Assembly (NCBI GenBank): GCA_022340315.1
Contig: JAJDOD010000048.1
Location: 1-48,844 of the forward strand
Length of the DNA: 48,844 nucleotides
DNA from: Silicimonas sp.
GTDB taxonomy: Bacteria > Pseudomonadota > Alphaproteobacteria > Rhodobacterales > Rhodobacteraceae
Direction of reading: 5' to 3'
In this document: positions 22,549 to 31,424 of the stretch, piece by piece
Position numbering within the stretch: position 1 is the stretch's first letter
Layout: every line of letters starts with the position of its first letter
Position numbers and translations under genes: made by a program
The notes under the pieces: generated by a model
What the model was told of the DNA's origin: nothing
Seen by the model: only the letters and a program-made list of their open reading frames with translations
Database searches by the model: none

Positions 22549-23699
22549 CAGTAGCTCCGGGGCAGGTCGAGGATGTGCTCGGCGATGTAGGAGAGGATCA
22601 TGTTGGTCGAGATCGGCGCGACGCGATATAACCTGGTTTCGCGGAACTTGCGCTCGACGTCGTATTCCTCGGCAAAGCCGAAGCCGCCGAAGGTCTGCAC
22701 GCACATGTCCGCCGCCGCCCAGCTTGCCTCGGCGGCGAGGTACTTCGAAAGATTGGCTTCCTCGCCCGGGTTCTCGCCCGCGTCGTAGAGTGCAAGCGCT
22801 TTCTGCACCATCAACTCGGCGGCGCGCATCTGCGCGTAGACCTCGGCGATCGGGAACTGCACGCCCTGGTTCTGCGCGATGGGGCGCCCGAAGAGGGTGC
22901 GGTCGCGGGCATAGTCGCTGGCCCGGCCGATGAACCACTTGGCGTCGCCGATGCATTCCGCCGCGATCAGCATCCGCTCGGCGTTCATGCCGGAGAGGAT
23001 GTAGCGGAAGCCTTTTCCCTCTTCCCCGATGAGGCTCGCGGCAGGGACCGGGACGTTGTCGAAGAAGACCTCGGTCGTGGCATGGTTCATCATGGTGCGG
23101 ATCGGGCGAATGGTCATGCCGTTCTCGCGCGCGTGGTTCATGTCCAGGAGGAAGACGGAAAGGCCCTGGTGTTTCTTCTCGACCTGGTCGCGCGGCGTGG
23201 TGCGGGCGAGCAGGATCATCAAGTCGGAATGCTCGGCGCGGCTGGTCCAGATTTTCTGCCCGCTGATGCGCCAGCCGCCGCCGTCACGCCGGGCAGTCGT
23301 CTTCAGCGCGGCAGTGTCGGTGCCGCTGGAGGGTTCGGTCACGCCAAAGGCCTGAAGCCGAAGTTCGCCGCTGGCGATGCGGGGAAGATAGGCCTGCTTC
23401 TGAGTTTCCGAACCATGCCGGAGCAGCGTTCCCATCGTGTACATCTGGGCGTGGCAAGCACCTGCCGAGCCGCCGGAACGATGGATCTCTTCGAGGATCG
23501 CGGCGGCGGCCGAAAGCGGCAGCCCGGCGCCGCCATATTCTTCCGGGATCAGAGCGGCAAGGTAGCCGGCCTCGGTCAGCGCCGTGACGAATTCCTCCGG
23601 GTAGGCGCGGTCGCGGTCGAGGGCCTGCCAGTACCGGCCGGGGAATGCCTCGCACAGCCGCGAGACGGCGTCCCGGATATCCTGGTGGCTGTCATTCAT
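22548..23699 (-). CDS. Acyl-CoA dehydrogenase family protein
   Basis: This is a 383-residue flavoprotein of the acyl-CoA dehydrogenase fold. FAD and substrate segments are visible: FGVTEPSSGTDTAALKT, ISGQKIWTSRAEHSDL, and QTFGGFGFAEEYDVER. At the place where medium-chain dehydrogenases have the catalytic Glu in YEGT, this protein reads YRVAPIST, so that Glu is absent. As in isovaleryl-type enzymes, the base may come from another position, or the protein may do a different reaction. It forms an operon with the MaoC-like gene (1-base overlap) and is separated from ilvE by GC-rich hairpins. Confidence 0.88.
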   Translation of the reverse strand: MNDSHQDIRDAVSRLCEAFPGRYWQALDRDRAYPEEFVTALTEAGYLAALIPEEYGGAGLPLSAAAAILEEIHRSGGSAGACHAQMYTMGTLLRHGSETQKQAYLPRIASGELRLQAFGVTEPSSGTDTAALKTTARRDGGGWRISGQKIWTSRAEHSDLMILLARTTPRDQVEKKHQGLSVFLLDMNHARENGMTIRPIRTMMNHATTEVFFDNVPVPAASLIGEEGKGFRYILSGMNAERMLIAAECIGDAKWFIGRASDYARDRTLFGRPIAQNQGVQFPIAEVYAQMRAAELMVQKALALYDAGENPGEEANLSKYLAAEASWAAADMCVQTFGGFGFAEEYDVERKFRETRLYRVAPISTNMILSYIAEHILDLPRSY

Positions 23700-23724
23700 C
23701 GTTCGAAGAGTATCCTGGGGGGCT

Positions 23725-23768
23725 CCGGGGGGTGAACCCCCCCGGCGGGCCGGCGCGCGGAACGCGCG
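23725..23768. repeat. Tandem GC-rich hairpins between ilvE and acyl-CoA dehydrogenase
   Basis: CCGGGGGG (23725-23732) pairs with CCCCCCGG (23738-23745). Immediately after, CGCGCG-GAA-CGCGCG forms another hairpin at 23754-23768. There is no T-tract on either strand. It may act as a transcript-stabilising or REP-like element rather than a classical terminator. Confidence 0.5.
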
Positions 23769-23774
23769 GCGACA

Positions 23775-24641
23775 TCAGGACCGTACGAGCTTCTCATAGG
23801 CATCCGAGATCTCGCGTGTCATTGCGCCGACCTCGAAATTGTAGTCCCCGATCTGCCCGACCGGAGTGACCTCGGCGGCGGTACCGGTCAGCCAGCACTG
23901 CTCGAAGCTTTCCAGTTCTTCCGGCATGATGTGGCGTTCATGGACCTTGATCTGGCGATCCTTCAGCATCCCGATGACGGTTTGCCGGGTCAGACCGTTC
24001 AGGAAGCAGTCGGGATCGGGCGTGTGAACCTCGCCATCCTTGACGAAGAAGATGTTCGCCCCCGTCGCCTCGGCCACGTAGCCGCGATAGTCCATGAAGA
24101 GCGCGTCGGAACAGCCTTTCGCCTCGGCGGCGTGCTTGGAGGTCGTGCAGATCATGTAGAGGCCAGCGGCCTTGGCGTGGACCGGGATGGTCTCGGGCGA
24201 GGGCCGACGCCATTTTGCGATATCCAGCTTCGCACCCTTGAACTTGGCGTCGCCGTAGTAGCTGCCCCATTCCCAGGACGCGATGGCAAGATGGACCGGA
24301 TTGCGCGCGGAGGCGACACCCATATCCTCGCCCGCGCCGCGCCAGGCGACGGCGCGCACGTAGGCGTCAGTCAGGCCGTTTGCGGTGAGGACCTGCTGTT
24401 TGGCGGCCTCGATCTCGTCCACGGTGTAGGGGATCTGGAAATCAAGCTGACCGGCGGAGAAATGCAGCCGTTCCGAGTGCTTGCGGCTTTCGAAGATCTT
24501 GCCGTTATAGGCGCGCTCGCCCTCGAATACCGACGAGGCGTAGTGTAGCGCATGTGTCAGGATGTGAACGTTGGCGTCGCGCCAGTCGATCATCTTGCCA
24601 TCCATCCAGATCAACCCGTCGCGGTCGTCGTAGGCAGCCAT
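23775..24641 (-). CDS. ilvE: Branched-chain amino-acid aminotransferase
   Basis: This is a 288-residue class IV PLP aminotransferase that interconverts Leu, Ile and Val with their 2-oxo acids. K157 in PVHAKAAGLY is the likely PLP lysine. LHYASSVFEGERAY and the C-terminal LTGTAAEVTPVGQIG are characteristic of BCAT. It is the first gene leftward from a 142-base region shared with the divergent petP gene. Downstream on the same strand are an acyl-CoA dehydrogenase and a hydratase, which could use branched acyl-CoAs, but GC hairpins separate them and no shared pathway is shown. Confidence 0.92.
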   Translation of the reverse strand: MAAYDDRDGLIWMDGKMIDWRDANVHILTHALHYASSVFEGERAYNGKIFESRKHSERLHFSAGQLDFQIPYTVDEIEAAKQQVLTANGLTDAYVRAVAWRGAGEDMGVASARNPVHLAIASWEWGSYYGDAKFKGAKLDIAKWRRPSPETIPVHAKAAGLYMICTTSKHAAEAKGCSDALFMDYRGYVAEATGANIFFVKDGEVHTPDPDCFLNGLTRQTVIGMLKDRQIKVHERHIMPEELESFEQCWLTGTAAEVTPVGQIGDYNFEVGAMTREISDAYEKLVRS

Positions 24642-24660
24642 TTCCGGTCTCCGTTTTTCA

Positions 24661-24747
24661 AAAGTTGCGCAATTAGTTCCGAAACGGTCATAAAGTTGCG
24701 GAAAATCTGTGCATCGCTATCAGTCAACCCTTGGAATGTCAACAAGG
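24661..24747. promoter_or_regulatory. Divergent ilvE/petP control region with repeated motifs
   Basis: Two AAAGTTGCG direct repeats (24661-24669, 24692-24700) lie 31 bases apart, and the first runs into the palindrome TTGCGCAA (24665-24672). Nearer petP, GTCAAC occurs twice (24723-24728, 24738-24743) and CCTTG-N9-CAAGG (24729-24747) forms an inverted repeat of the size bound by MarR proteins. These are visual matches. Confidence 0.4.
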
Positions 24748-24783
24748 CTGACATAAAACGGGATGCGAAATCATGAGAAAGAC

Positions 24784-25290
24784 ATGAGCGACAAGGCCAG
24801 CACCACCGGAAACGAGACGCTTCTGTTCCTGACCGACGATCAGCTTCGGAAGGGAATCGAGGCCATGTTCTTTGCGTATCGGGGCTTCACCGCCGATCCC
24901 GACCGCATTCTCTCGGACAAGGGGTATGGCCGGGCGCATCACCGGGCGGTTCATTTCATCAACAGGAGCCCGGGAACCACGGTCAACAACCTGCTTTCGA
25001 TCCTCGGGGTTACGAAGCAATCGCTGAACCGGGTACTTCGGACCCTTATCGAGGATGGGCTGGTCGAGAGCCGGGTCGGCACGCGCGACCGGCGCGAGCG
25101 CCACTTGTACCTGACGGAAAAAGGCGAAACACTTGAATCGGAACTTTCGACCGCGCAGCGAAACCGCATGCGGGCGGCTTTCCGGCAGGTCGGGCCGGAG
25201 GCGGTTGTCGGGTTCCGGCAGGTTCTTGAGGCCATGATGGATAGCGAGTTGCGCAATCACTACGTCCAGTTGCGAGAGGCCGGTGAATGA
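24784..25290 (+). CDS. petP: MarR family transcriptional regulator PetP
   Basis: This is a 168-residue winged-helix MarR protein. The recognition region is TTVNNLLSILGVTKQSLNRVLRTLIEDGLVE, followed by the wing GTRDRRERHLYLTEKG. Together with the overlapping OmpR-type gene it matches petP-petR of Rhodobacter capsulatus, where petR is described as needed for photosynthetic and respiratory growth and lies upstream of the cytochrome bc1 genes. Start ATG 24784 is chosen over the ATG seven codons upstream. Its end overlaps petR by four bases (ATGA). The bc1 genes are not next to it here. Confidence 0.78.
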   Translation: MSDKASTTGNETLLFLTDDQLRKGIEAMFFAYRGFTADPDRILSDKGYGRAHHRAVHFINRSPGTTVNNLLSILGVTKQSLNRVLRTLIEDGLVESRVGTRDRRERHLYLTEKGETLESELSTAQRNRMRAAFRQVGPEAVVGFRQVLEAMMDSELRNHYVQLREAGE

Positions 25291-25991
25291 GCGATCCGGA
25301 CGCGCATCTGCTGATCGTCGACGATGACGAACGCATTCGGGGGCTGTTGCAGAAGTTTCTTATCCGGAACGGCTTCCTTGTCTCCTCGGCGCGTGACGCC
25401 GCCCATGCCGAGCGTATCCTGAGCGGTCTCGACTTCGACATGATCATCCTTGACGTGATGATGCCCGGTGAGGATGGCGTGGCCTTCTGCCGCCGGCTTC
25501 GCGAGCGGCGCGAGGAGTTGCCGATCATGCTTCTGACGGCGAAAGGCGAGACGTCGGAGAGGATTGCCGGGCTGGAGGCGGGCGCGGATGACTATCTGCC
25601 GAAGCCATTCGAGCCCAAGGAACTGCTGTTGCGGATCAACTCGATCCTGCGTCGCGTTCCGGCGCAGGAACCGGCCGACGCGGCGCCCAAGGTGCTGGCG
25701 CTTGGCCCGCTGCGTTATGACATCGAGAAGGGCACGATGTGGAACGGCGACACGCCAGTACGTCTGACAGCAACCGAAGCGCAGCTTATGCGGATATTCT
25801 CGGCCAGCCCTGGCGAGGCGCTTTCGCGCGGGAAACTGGTCGAGGACCTTGGGCGGGACGGCGGGCAGGCGCAGGAGCGTGCCGTCGATGTGCAGATCAC
25901 CCGGCTGAGGCGCAAGCTGGAGAACGATCCGAAGCAGCCGCGCTATCTTCAGACAGTGCGTGGCGCGGGCTACATGCTGGTGCCGGATTGA
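25287..25991 (+). CDS. petR: OmpR-type response regulator PetR
   Basis: This is a 234-residue regulator. The receiver has an acidic triad with V-DDDE at 11-15 and phosphoacceptor D56 (IILDVMMPGEDG), a Thr in LLTAKGE and K106 (YLPKPFEP). The C-terminal winged helix ends RAVDVQITRLRRKLENDP and TVRGAGYML. It is translationally coupled to petP (4-base overlap). No histidine kinase is adjacent, as in Rhodobacter capsulatus. It converges on a LysE-type gene with 12 bases between stops and no evident terminator. Confidence 0.85.
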   Translation: MSDPDAHLLIVDDDERIRGLLQKFLIRNGFLVSSARDAAHAERILSGLDFDMIILDVMMPGEDGVAFCRRLRERREELPIMLLTAKGETSERIAGLEAGADDYLPKPFEPKELLLRINSILRRVPAQEPADAAPKVLALGPLRYDIEKGTMWNGDTPVRLTATEAQLMRIFSASPGEALSRGKLVEDLGRDGGQAQERAVDVQITRLRRKLENDPKQPRYLQTVRGAGYMLVPD

Positions 25992-26003
25992 TCCCGAAGG
26001 GGC

Positions 26004-26618
26004 CTAGGTCAGCGCGATCTTGATGCCGAGCAGGCCGAGGATGCCGCCGAAGACCCGGTCGAGCGAGGACTTGAGCCGCGCATAGGCCGCGCGCGATGTC
26101 TCGAACGAGAAGATACGGGCGACACCCGCGGTGCAGACCGTCTCGTTGACGAAGATCGCGGCGAGAAGAGCGGCGAGCGTCCAGGTCGGCGCCTCCGGGG
26201 GAATTGTGCCGACGAAGACGGCGCCGAAGAAGATGGCCGGTTTGGGGTTTGCCAGTTGGGTTGCCAGGCCGAACCGGGTTGCAGAGATGTCCGATCTCGG
26301 TGCGCCGTCCCGCGAGGGGGCAGGGACCGGGTCCGGGGCGTGCCGCCACATCTGCAGAGCGATCCAGAGCAGGAACAGCCCGCCCGCCAGTTTGAAGCCG
26401 ATCAGGAGTGCCGGGGCAACCTGGAACAGGACCGCCAGTCCGAAGAGCGCGGCAGTTGCCCAGACAAGCGCGCCGATCCCGCAGCCCAAGGCATAGAAGG
26501 CGCCGGTTCGCATTCCCTCGGTCACGCCGATGCGCGCGGACATCAGGATTGTCGGCCCCGGCGATGCGGCGGCGACAAGGTGCAGAAGCCAGGCGGCCAG
26601 GAAGGCAGTGAGGGTCAT
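26004..26618 (-). CDS. LysE family translocator
   Basis: This is a 204-residue membrane exporter of the LysE/RhtB family with five to six helices. The N-terminal AAASPGPTILM segment and the mid-protein LANPKPAIFFGAVFVG with its conserved Asn-Pro-Lys are family markers. It probably exports an amino acid or a toxic analogue; the substrate is not predictable. It is divergent from the histone-deacetylase-like gene across 105 bases. Confidence 0.88.
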   Translation of the reverse strand: MTLTAFLAAWLLHLVAAASPGPTILMSARIGVTEGMRTGAFYALGCGIGALVWATAALFGLAVLFQVAPALLIGFKLAGGLFLLWIALQMWRHAPDPVPAPSRDGAPRSDISATRFGLATQLANPKPAIFFGAVFVGTIPPEAPTWTLAALLAAIFVNETVCTAGVARIFSFETSRAAYARLKSSLDRVFGGILGLLGIKIALT

Positions 26619-26723
26619 TGTCGATCTCGCGTTGGTCAGCGGCTACTGTTCCTGCAAGCGCCGCACTGTCAAGATGGAACGCCCACGCTTGCACTCGGCC
26701 GGGATATCTGGAAACAGATCTCC

Positions 26724-27650
26724 ATGACCCTGATCTACTGGAACGATGCCGCGCTTGGGCATGTGACGCCGCCGGGACACCCCGAAAGGGTGGCGCGGGT
26801 CGAGGCGCTCTGGCCCGCGCTTCGCGAGATCGGCGGGCTGGAATGGCGGGATGCGCCACTGGCCGCGCGCGGGGATGTGCTGCGGTGCCACCCGGAAACC
26901 TACGTCTCGCGGATCGAGGCGTCGATTCCGGGCAGTTCCTATCGTTCGCTCGATGCCGATACCCATGTCTCGTCCGGGTCGCTGGATGCGGCGATGCGGG
27001 CGGTGGGCGGATGCACCGCCGCGGTCGATGCCGTGCTGGGCGGCGAGGCGAAGACAGCCTTTGTCGCCATGCGCCCCCCCGGCCACCATGCCGAGCGCGA
27101 AACGGCGATGGGTTTCTGTCTGTTCGGAACGGCGGCGATCGCGGCGAAATACGCGCTGGACCATCACGGACTTTCGCGGGTCGCGGTGCTGGATTTCGAT
27201 GTGCATCACGGCAACGGCACGCAGGACCTTCTGTGGGAGGAGGAGCGCACGCTGTTCTGTTCGTCGCACCAGATGCCGCTTTATCCCGGTACCGGCGGGA
27301 CGCACGAGACAGGGGCGCATGGCAATGTTCTGAACGCGCCGCTGGCGCCGATGACCGGCGGTCGCGAGATGCGGCGCGCCTGGGGCGACATGATCCTGCC
27401 GGCCGTTGACGATTTCGCGCCGGAGCTGATCATCATTTCTGCCGGGTTCGATGCCCATGCCGATGACCCGCTAGCCAATCTCAACTGGGTCGAGGACGAT
27501 TTCCGCTGGGTGACGGAGGCGATTTGCGAAGTTGCGGCAAGCCATTCGCAAGGCCGCGTGGTCTCGACACTCGAAGGCGGCTATGATCTGGACGCGCTGG
27601 CGGCGAGCGGCGTGGCCCATGTCGAGGCCCTGAAGGAGCACGAAGGATGA
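26724..27650 (+). CDS. Histone deacetylase family hydrolase (AcuC/APAH-like)
   Basis: This is a 308-residue arginase-fold zinc hydrolase. The conserved elements are RPPGHHAERETAMGFCLF (catalytic His pair), DFDVHHGNGTQ (Zn ligands) and SAGFDAHADDPLA (Zn Asp). Bacterial members deacetylate acetylpolyamines, acetoin-related proteins or small amides; which one is unknown here. The ATG at 26724 is the natural start. The frame is open further left, but only in sequence opposite lysE. The end overlaps xseB by four bases, so it is the first gene of the xseB-ispA-dxs operon. Confidence 0.88.
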   Translation: MTLIYWNDAALGHVTPPGHPERVARVEALWPALREIGGLEWRDAPLAARGDVLRCHPETYVSRIEASIPGSSYRSLDADTHVSSGSLDAAMRAVGGCTAAVDAVLGGEAKTAFVAMRPPGHHAERETAMGFCLFGTAAIAAKYALDHHGLSRVAVLDFDVHHGNGTQDLLWEEERTLFCSSHQMPLYPGTGGTHETGAHGNVLNAPLAPMTGGREMRRAWGDMILPAVDDFAPELIIISAGFDAHADDPLANLNWVEDDFRWVTEAICEVAASHSQGRVVSTLEGGYDLDALAASGVAHVEALKEHEG

Positions 27651-27889
27651 GCGAAACACCTGTTGCGGGGATGAGCTTTGAGGACGCGATGAAGGAACTC
27701 GAGGCGGTGGTCACGCGGCTTGAATCGGGCGATGTGCCGCTTGAGGATTCGATCAAGCTTTACGAGCGCGGCGCGGCGCTGAAGGCGCATTGCCAGAAGA
27801 AACTCGCCGAGGCCGAGGAGAAGGTCCATCAGATCACGCTCGATGGCGAGGGCAACCCCAAGGGGACGGCGCCGGCCGACGTTCAGTGA
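27647..27889 (+). CDS. xseB: Exodeoxyribonuclease VII small subunit
   Basis: The protein is 80 residues with the XseB signature MSFEDAMKELEAVVTRLESGDVPLEDSIKLYERG, a two-helix coiled coil, followed by LAEAEEKVHQI. It binds the XseA large subunit (not in the window) to make the single-strand exonuclease. ATGA overlap with the upstream hydrolase and GTGA overlap with ispA show tight coupling. Confidence 0.95.
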   Translation: MSETPVAGMSFEDAMKELEAVVTRLESGDVPLEDSIKLYERGAALKAHCQKKLAEAEEKVHQITLDGEGNPKGTAPADVQ

Positions 27890-28755
27890 CGTTCGAGGAG
27901 CGTCTTCGAGCCTGCGCGGCTGCGGTCGAGGCGCATCTTGATGCGCGGCTTGCCAGCTTTCCCGACACCGGACTGGCAAGTGCGATGCGCTATGCCGTGA
28001 CCGGCGGAGGCAAGCGGCTGCGGGGTTTCCTGGTGCTGGAAAGCGCGGCGTTGCACGGGATTTCCGAGCGCGATGCAATTGGCGCGGCGGCGGCGATCGA
28101 GGCGATCCACGCCTATAGCCTGGTTCATGACGATCTGCCCTGCATGGATGATGACGATCTGCGCCGCGGCAAGCCCACCGTTCACAAGGCCTGGGACGAA
28201 GCGACAGCGGTACTTGCAGGAGACGGGTTGCAGAGTTTCGCGTTCGAGCTGATTGCGGACGGGAGCTTGCCCGCCGAGCGGCGGCTGGAGCTTTCGCGTT
28301 CGCTCGCCGTTGCTTCGGGTGCTTCGGGAATGGCCTATGGCCAGGCGCTCGACATCGCCGCCGAGACGGCGGGTGAGCCGTTGTCGCTTGACGAGATAAC
28401 GACGCTGCAAGCGGGCAAGACCGGGGCGCTGATCGAGTGGTCGGCGACGGCCGGCGCGCGGATGGCCGGGGCGGATATCGGCCCGCTTCAGGGATATGCG
28501 CGCGCGCTGGGCCTCGCTTTCCAGATCGCCGACGACATACTCGACGTGGAAGGGGACGAAGCGAAAACGGGCAAGCGGCTGAAAAAGGACGCCGATGCGG
28601 GCAAGGCGACTTTCGTCAGTCACCTGGGGCTGGACGGGGCAAGAGCGCGGGCTCGGGAATTGGTGGACGAAGCTATTGACGCGGTCTCCTTGTATTCTGC
28701 ACAAGCCGTTTACCTTAAAGAAGCAGCGCGTTTTGTAGTGTCGCGCGAAACCTGA
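27886..28755 (+). CDS. ispA: Farnesyl/geranyl diphosphate synthase
   Basis: This is a 289-residue short-chain prenyl diphosphate synthase. The first Asp-rich motif is [15 protein letters not shown] (D82-D88, the bacterial DDxxxxD form) and the second is [13 protein letters not shown]. It condenses IPP and DMAPP. The start is a GTG at 27886 overlapping the xseB stop as GTGA. Upstream in-frame codons fall inside xseB. The xseB-ispA-dxs order, with dxs 20 bases downstream, is classic in Proteobacteria. Confidence 0.95.
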   Translation: MTFEERLRACAAAVEAHLDARLASFPDTGLASAMRYAVTGGGKRLRGFLVLESAALHGISERDAIGAAAAIEAIHAYSLVHDDLPCMDDDDLRRGKPTVHKAWDEATAVLAGDGLQSFAFELIADGSLPAERRLELSRSLAVASGASGMAYGQALDIAAETAGEPLSLDEITTLQAGKTGALIEWSATAGARMAGADIGPLQGYARALGLAFQIADDILDVEGDEAKTGKRLKKDADAGKATFVSHLGLDGARARARELVDEAIDAVSLYSAQAVYLKEAARFVVSRET

Positions 28756-28775
28756 ATGGTGAACGGATAGGCCGG

Positions 28776-30707
28776 ATGGCAGACAGACCAGAGACCCCCC
28801 TGTTGGACACGGTGTCCAGCCCCGCAGACATGAAGCGTCTGACGAATGCCGAGTTGCATGCGCTGGCGCGCGAGCTTCGGGCCGAGACGATCAGCGCGGT
28901 GAGCGAAACCGGGGGGCATCTGGGGGCCGGGCTCGGAGTGGTCGAACTGACCGTCGCGCTGCACGCGGTTTTCGACGCGCCGAAGGACAAGCTGATCTGG
29001 GACGTCAGCCACCAGTGTTACCCGCACAAGATCCTGACCGGCCGCCGCGACCGCATCCGGACGCTGCGCCAGAAGGACGGGCTTTCGGGTTTCACCAAGC
29101 GGTCGGAAAGCCCTTATGACCCCTTCGGTGCCGCGCATTCTTCGACCTCGATTTCCGCCGCTCTCGGTTTTGCTGTGGCGCGCGATCTCGGCGGGACGAC
29201 CGAAACGGGTCTTGGCGACGCCATCGCCGTTATTGGTGACGGAGCGATCAGCGCGGGCATGGCGTATGAGGCGATGAACAACGCCGGCCACCTGAAGAAA
29301 CGGCTGATCGTCATCCTGAATGACAACGAGATGTCGATTGCCCCTCCTGTGGGGGCGATGTCGTCGTACCTCTCGCAACTCTACGCAGGCGCGCCGTTCC
29401 AGGAGTTGAAGGCCGCCGCGAAGGGTGCGGTCAGCCTGTTGCCCGAGCCGTTTCGCGAGGGGGCGAAGCGGGCGAAGGACATGCTGAAACACACCGTTGT
29501 CGGCGATGGCGGGACGCTTTTCGAGGCGTTGGGGTTCTCGTATCTCGGCCCTATCGACGGGCATGATCTGGACCAGTTGCTGCCCGTCCTGCGGACCGTC
29601 AAGGACCGGGCGACCGGCCCGATCCTGATCCATGTCATCACCAGAAAAGGCAAGGGTTACGCGCCTGCCGAGACTGCGCGCGACAAGGGGCACGGGGTTG
29701 CCAAGTTCGACGTGGTGACGGGCGAACAGAAGAAGGCGCCGTCCAATGCGCCGTCCTACACCAAGGTTTTCGCCAAGTCGCTGATCGACGAGGCAAGCCG
29801 CGACGACAGGATCTGCGCGGTGACAGCCGCGATGCCGGACGGTACCGGGCTGGACCTCTTTGCCGAGCGTTTCCCGTCGCGTTGTTTCGATGTCGGGATC
29901 GCAGAACAGCATGGCGTGACCTTCAGCGCCGGACTTGCGGCGGGCGGGATGAAACCTTTCTGCGCGATCTACTCGACCTTCCTGCAACGGGGTTACGACC
30001 AGGTCGTGCATGACGTGGCCCTGCAACGGCTGCCGGTCAGGTTCGCCATCGACCGCGCCGGGCTGGTGGGAGCTGACGGTGCGACCCACGCGGGCGCCTT
30101 CGACATCGGTTTCATGGCCAACCTGCCGGGCATGGTGGTGATGGCAGCGGCGGATGAGGCGGAACTGGTCCACATGGTCGCCACGGCGGCAGCGCATGAC
30201 GATGGCCCCATCGCCTTCCGCTATCCGCGCGGCGAGGGCGTCGGCGTCGAGATGCCGGCGCGCGGCGAGGTGTTGGAGATCGGCAGGGGGCGGATCGTCA
30301 GGGAAGGTTCGGGGGTCGCGATCCTCTCCTTCGGCACGCGGCTGTCGGAAGTGGAGAGGGCCGTCGAGGCGCTGGGGGCGAAGAAGATCAAGCCGACAGT
30401 GGCGGACGCGCGTTTTGCCAAACCGCTGGACCGCGATCTTGTCCTCGATCTTGCGGCGCGGCACGACGCGCTGATCACGATCGAGGAGGGGGCGGTTGGC
30501 GGTTTTGGCAGCCATGTGGCGCAGCTTCTGGGCGACGAGGGCGTGTTCGACCACGGCCTGAAGTTCCGCTCGATGGTGCTGCCGGATATATTCATCGACC
30601 AGGCCAGCCCGCGCGCCATGTACGATGTCGCGGCGATGAACGCCGGGCATATCGAGGCCAAGGTGCTAGAAGTGCTTGGGGTTGAGACTTTGACGAAGCG
30701 GGCTTGA
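28776..30707 (+). CDS. dxs: 1-deoxy-D-xylulose-5-phosphate synthase
   Basis: This is a 643-residue transketolase-like enzyme making DXP from pyruvate and glyceraldehyde 3-phosphate, the first step of the MEP isoprenoid route. The thiamine diphosphate motif starts at [16 protein letters not shown]. The N-terminal [18 protein letters not shown] has the catalytic-site His, and the pyrimidine-binding domain contains [17 protein letters not shown]. The C-terminal transketolase domain ends normally. It lies 20 bases after ispA in one operon. The opposite strand has a 646-codon open frame, which is only a shadow. Confidence 0.97.
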   Translation: MADRPETPLLDTVSSPADMKRLTNAELHALARELRAETISAVSETGGHLGAGLGVVELTVALHAVFDAPKDKLIWDVSHQCYPHKILTGRRDRIRTLRQKDGLSGFTKRSESPYDPFGAAHSSTSISAALGFAVARDLGGTTETGLGDAIAVIGDGAISAGMAYEAMNNAGHLKKRLIVILNDNEMSIAPPVGAMSSYLSQLYAGAPFQELKAAAKGAVSLLPEPFREGAKRAKDMLKHTVVGDGGTLFEALGFSYLGPIDGHDLDQLLPVLRTVKDRATGPILIHVITRKGKGYAPAETARDKGHGVAKFDVVTGEQKKAPSNAPSYTKVFAKSLIDEASRDDRICAVTAAMPDGTGLDLFAERFPSRCFDVGIAEQHGVTFSAGLAAGGMKPFCAIYSTFLQRGYDQVVHDVALQRLPVRFAIDRAGLVGADGATHAGAFDIGFMANLPGMVVMAAADEAELVHMVATAAAHDDGPIAFRYPRGEGVGVEMPARGEVLEIGRGRIVREGSGVAILSFGTRLSEVERAVEALGAKKIKPTVADARFAKPLDRDLVLDLAARHDALITIEEGAVGGFGSHVAQLLGDEGVFDHGLKFRSMVLPDIFIDQASPRAMYDVAAMNAGHIEAKVLEVLGVETLTKRA

Positions 30708-30755
30708 TCGACGCCTGTTCCGCGACAATGATCGGGGGACAGCGGGAGGGTTCGC

Positions 30756-31418
30756 ATGATTCGCTTACTGGCTGTCCTTTGTTCCCTGATTCCAGGCCTG
30801 GCTGCGGCACAGGTTGCGCCAAGTTCTGCGGAGGTCGAGGCCTATGACGGCCTGCACCGCGCGGCACATGAGGGCGATGTCGCCGCCATTCAGGTACTAG
30901 TGGCGTGGTCCGATCTTGAAAAGCGCGATGGTCGCGGGCGTACTCCGGTACATGTTGCCGCCTTCGCGTCTCAGGACGAGGCGTTGCGCGCGCTGGCAGA
31001 AGCGGGTGCCAACATGAACGCGCTGGAGGGTCAGGCGTATGACGCGGTCACCATAGCGGCTGTCGCGGACGATCCCGAACTGATGTCTCTTGCAATCGAG
31101 CTTGGCAACGATCCCGGTCTGGTCACCAGTCCCTATAACGGCACCGCGCTGATCGCGGCGGCGCATTTGGGTCATGACGAGGTCGTGCGGCGGTTGATCG
31201 CGGCAGGTGCGCCCCTGGATCACGTCAACAACCTTGGCTGGACGGCGCTGATCGAGGCGGTGATCCTCGGCGATGGCGGGCCGAAGCATCAGCGCGTGGT
31301 GCGCGCGCTTGTCGATGCCGGGGCCGACCGGGAGCTGGCTGACCGCGATGGCCGCACGCCGCTGCAACTGGCCGAGGCGGCGGGGTACACGGCGATTGCA
31401 GGAATTCTGCGCGAGTAG
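30756..31418 (+). CDS. Secreted ankyrin-repeat protein
   Basis: This is a 220-residue protein with a signal peptide (1-18, cut after AAA) and about five ankyrin repeats. Repeat landmarks are GLHRAAHEGDVAAIQVLV, GRTPVHVAAF, GTALIAAAHLGHDEVVRRLIAAGA and GRTPLQLAEAAGYTAIAGIL. Ankyrin folds mediate protein contacts. In bacteria, periplasmic ankyrin proteins sometimes support catalases or stress enzymes, but nothing here identifies a partner. It lies 48 bases after dxs and may be on the same message. Confidence 0.85.
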   Translation: MIRLLAVLCSLIPGLAAAQVAPSSAEVEAYDGLHRAAHEGDVAAIQVLVAWSDLEKRDGRGRTPVHVAAFASQDEALRALAEAGANMNALEGQAYDAVTIAAVADDPELMSLAIELGNDPGLVTSPYNGTALIAAAHLGHDEVVRRLIAAGAPLDHVNNLGWTALIEAVILGDGGPKHQRVVRALVDAGADRELADRDGRTPLQLAEAAGYTAIAGILRE

Positions 31419-31424
31419 GCCGGT

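Noticed and set aside
25897-26859. 320-codon minus-strand frame covering lysE region
   Set aside because: It is out of frame with the clear LysE protein and is a low-complexity Arg/Pro/Ala sequence.
28710-30650. 646-codon minus-strand frame opposite dxs
   Set aside because: dxs is fully convincing on the plus strand; the antisense frame is Arg/His/Gln-rich and has no recognisable motif.
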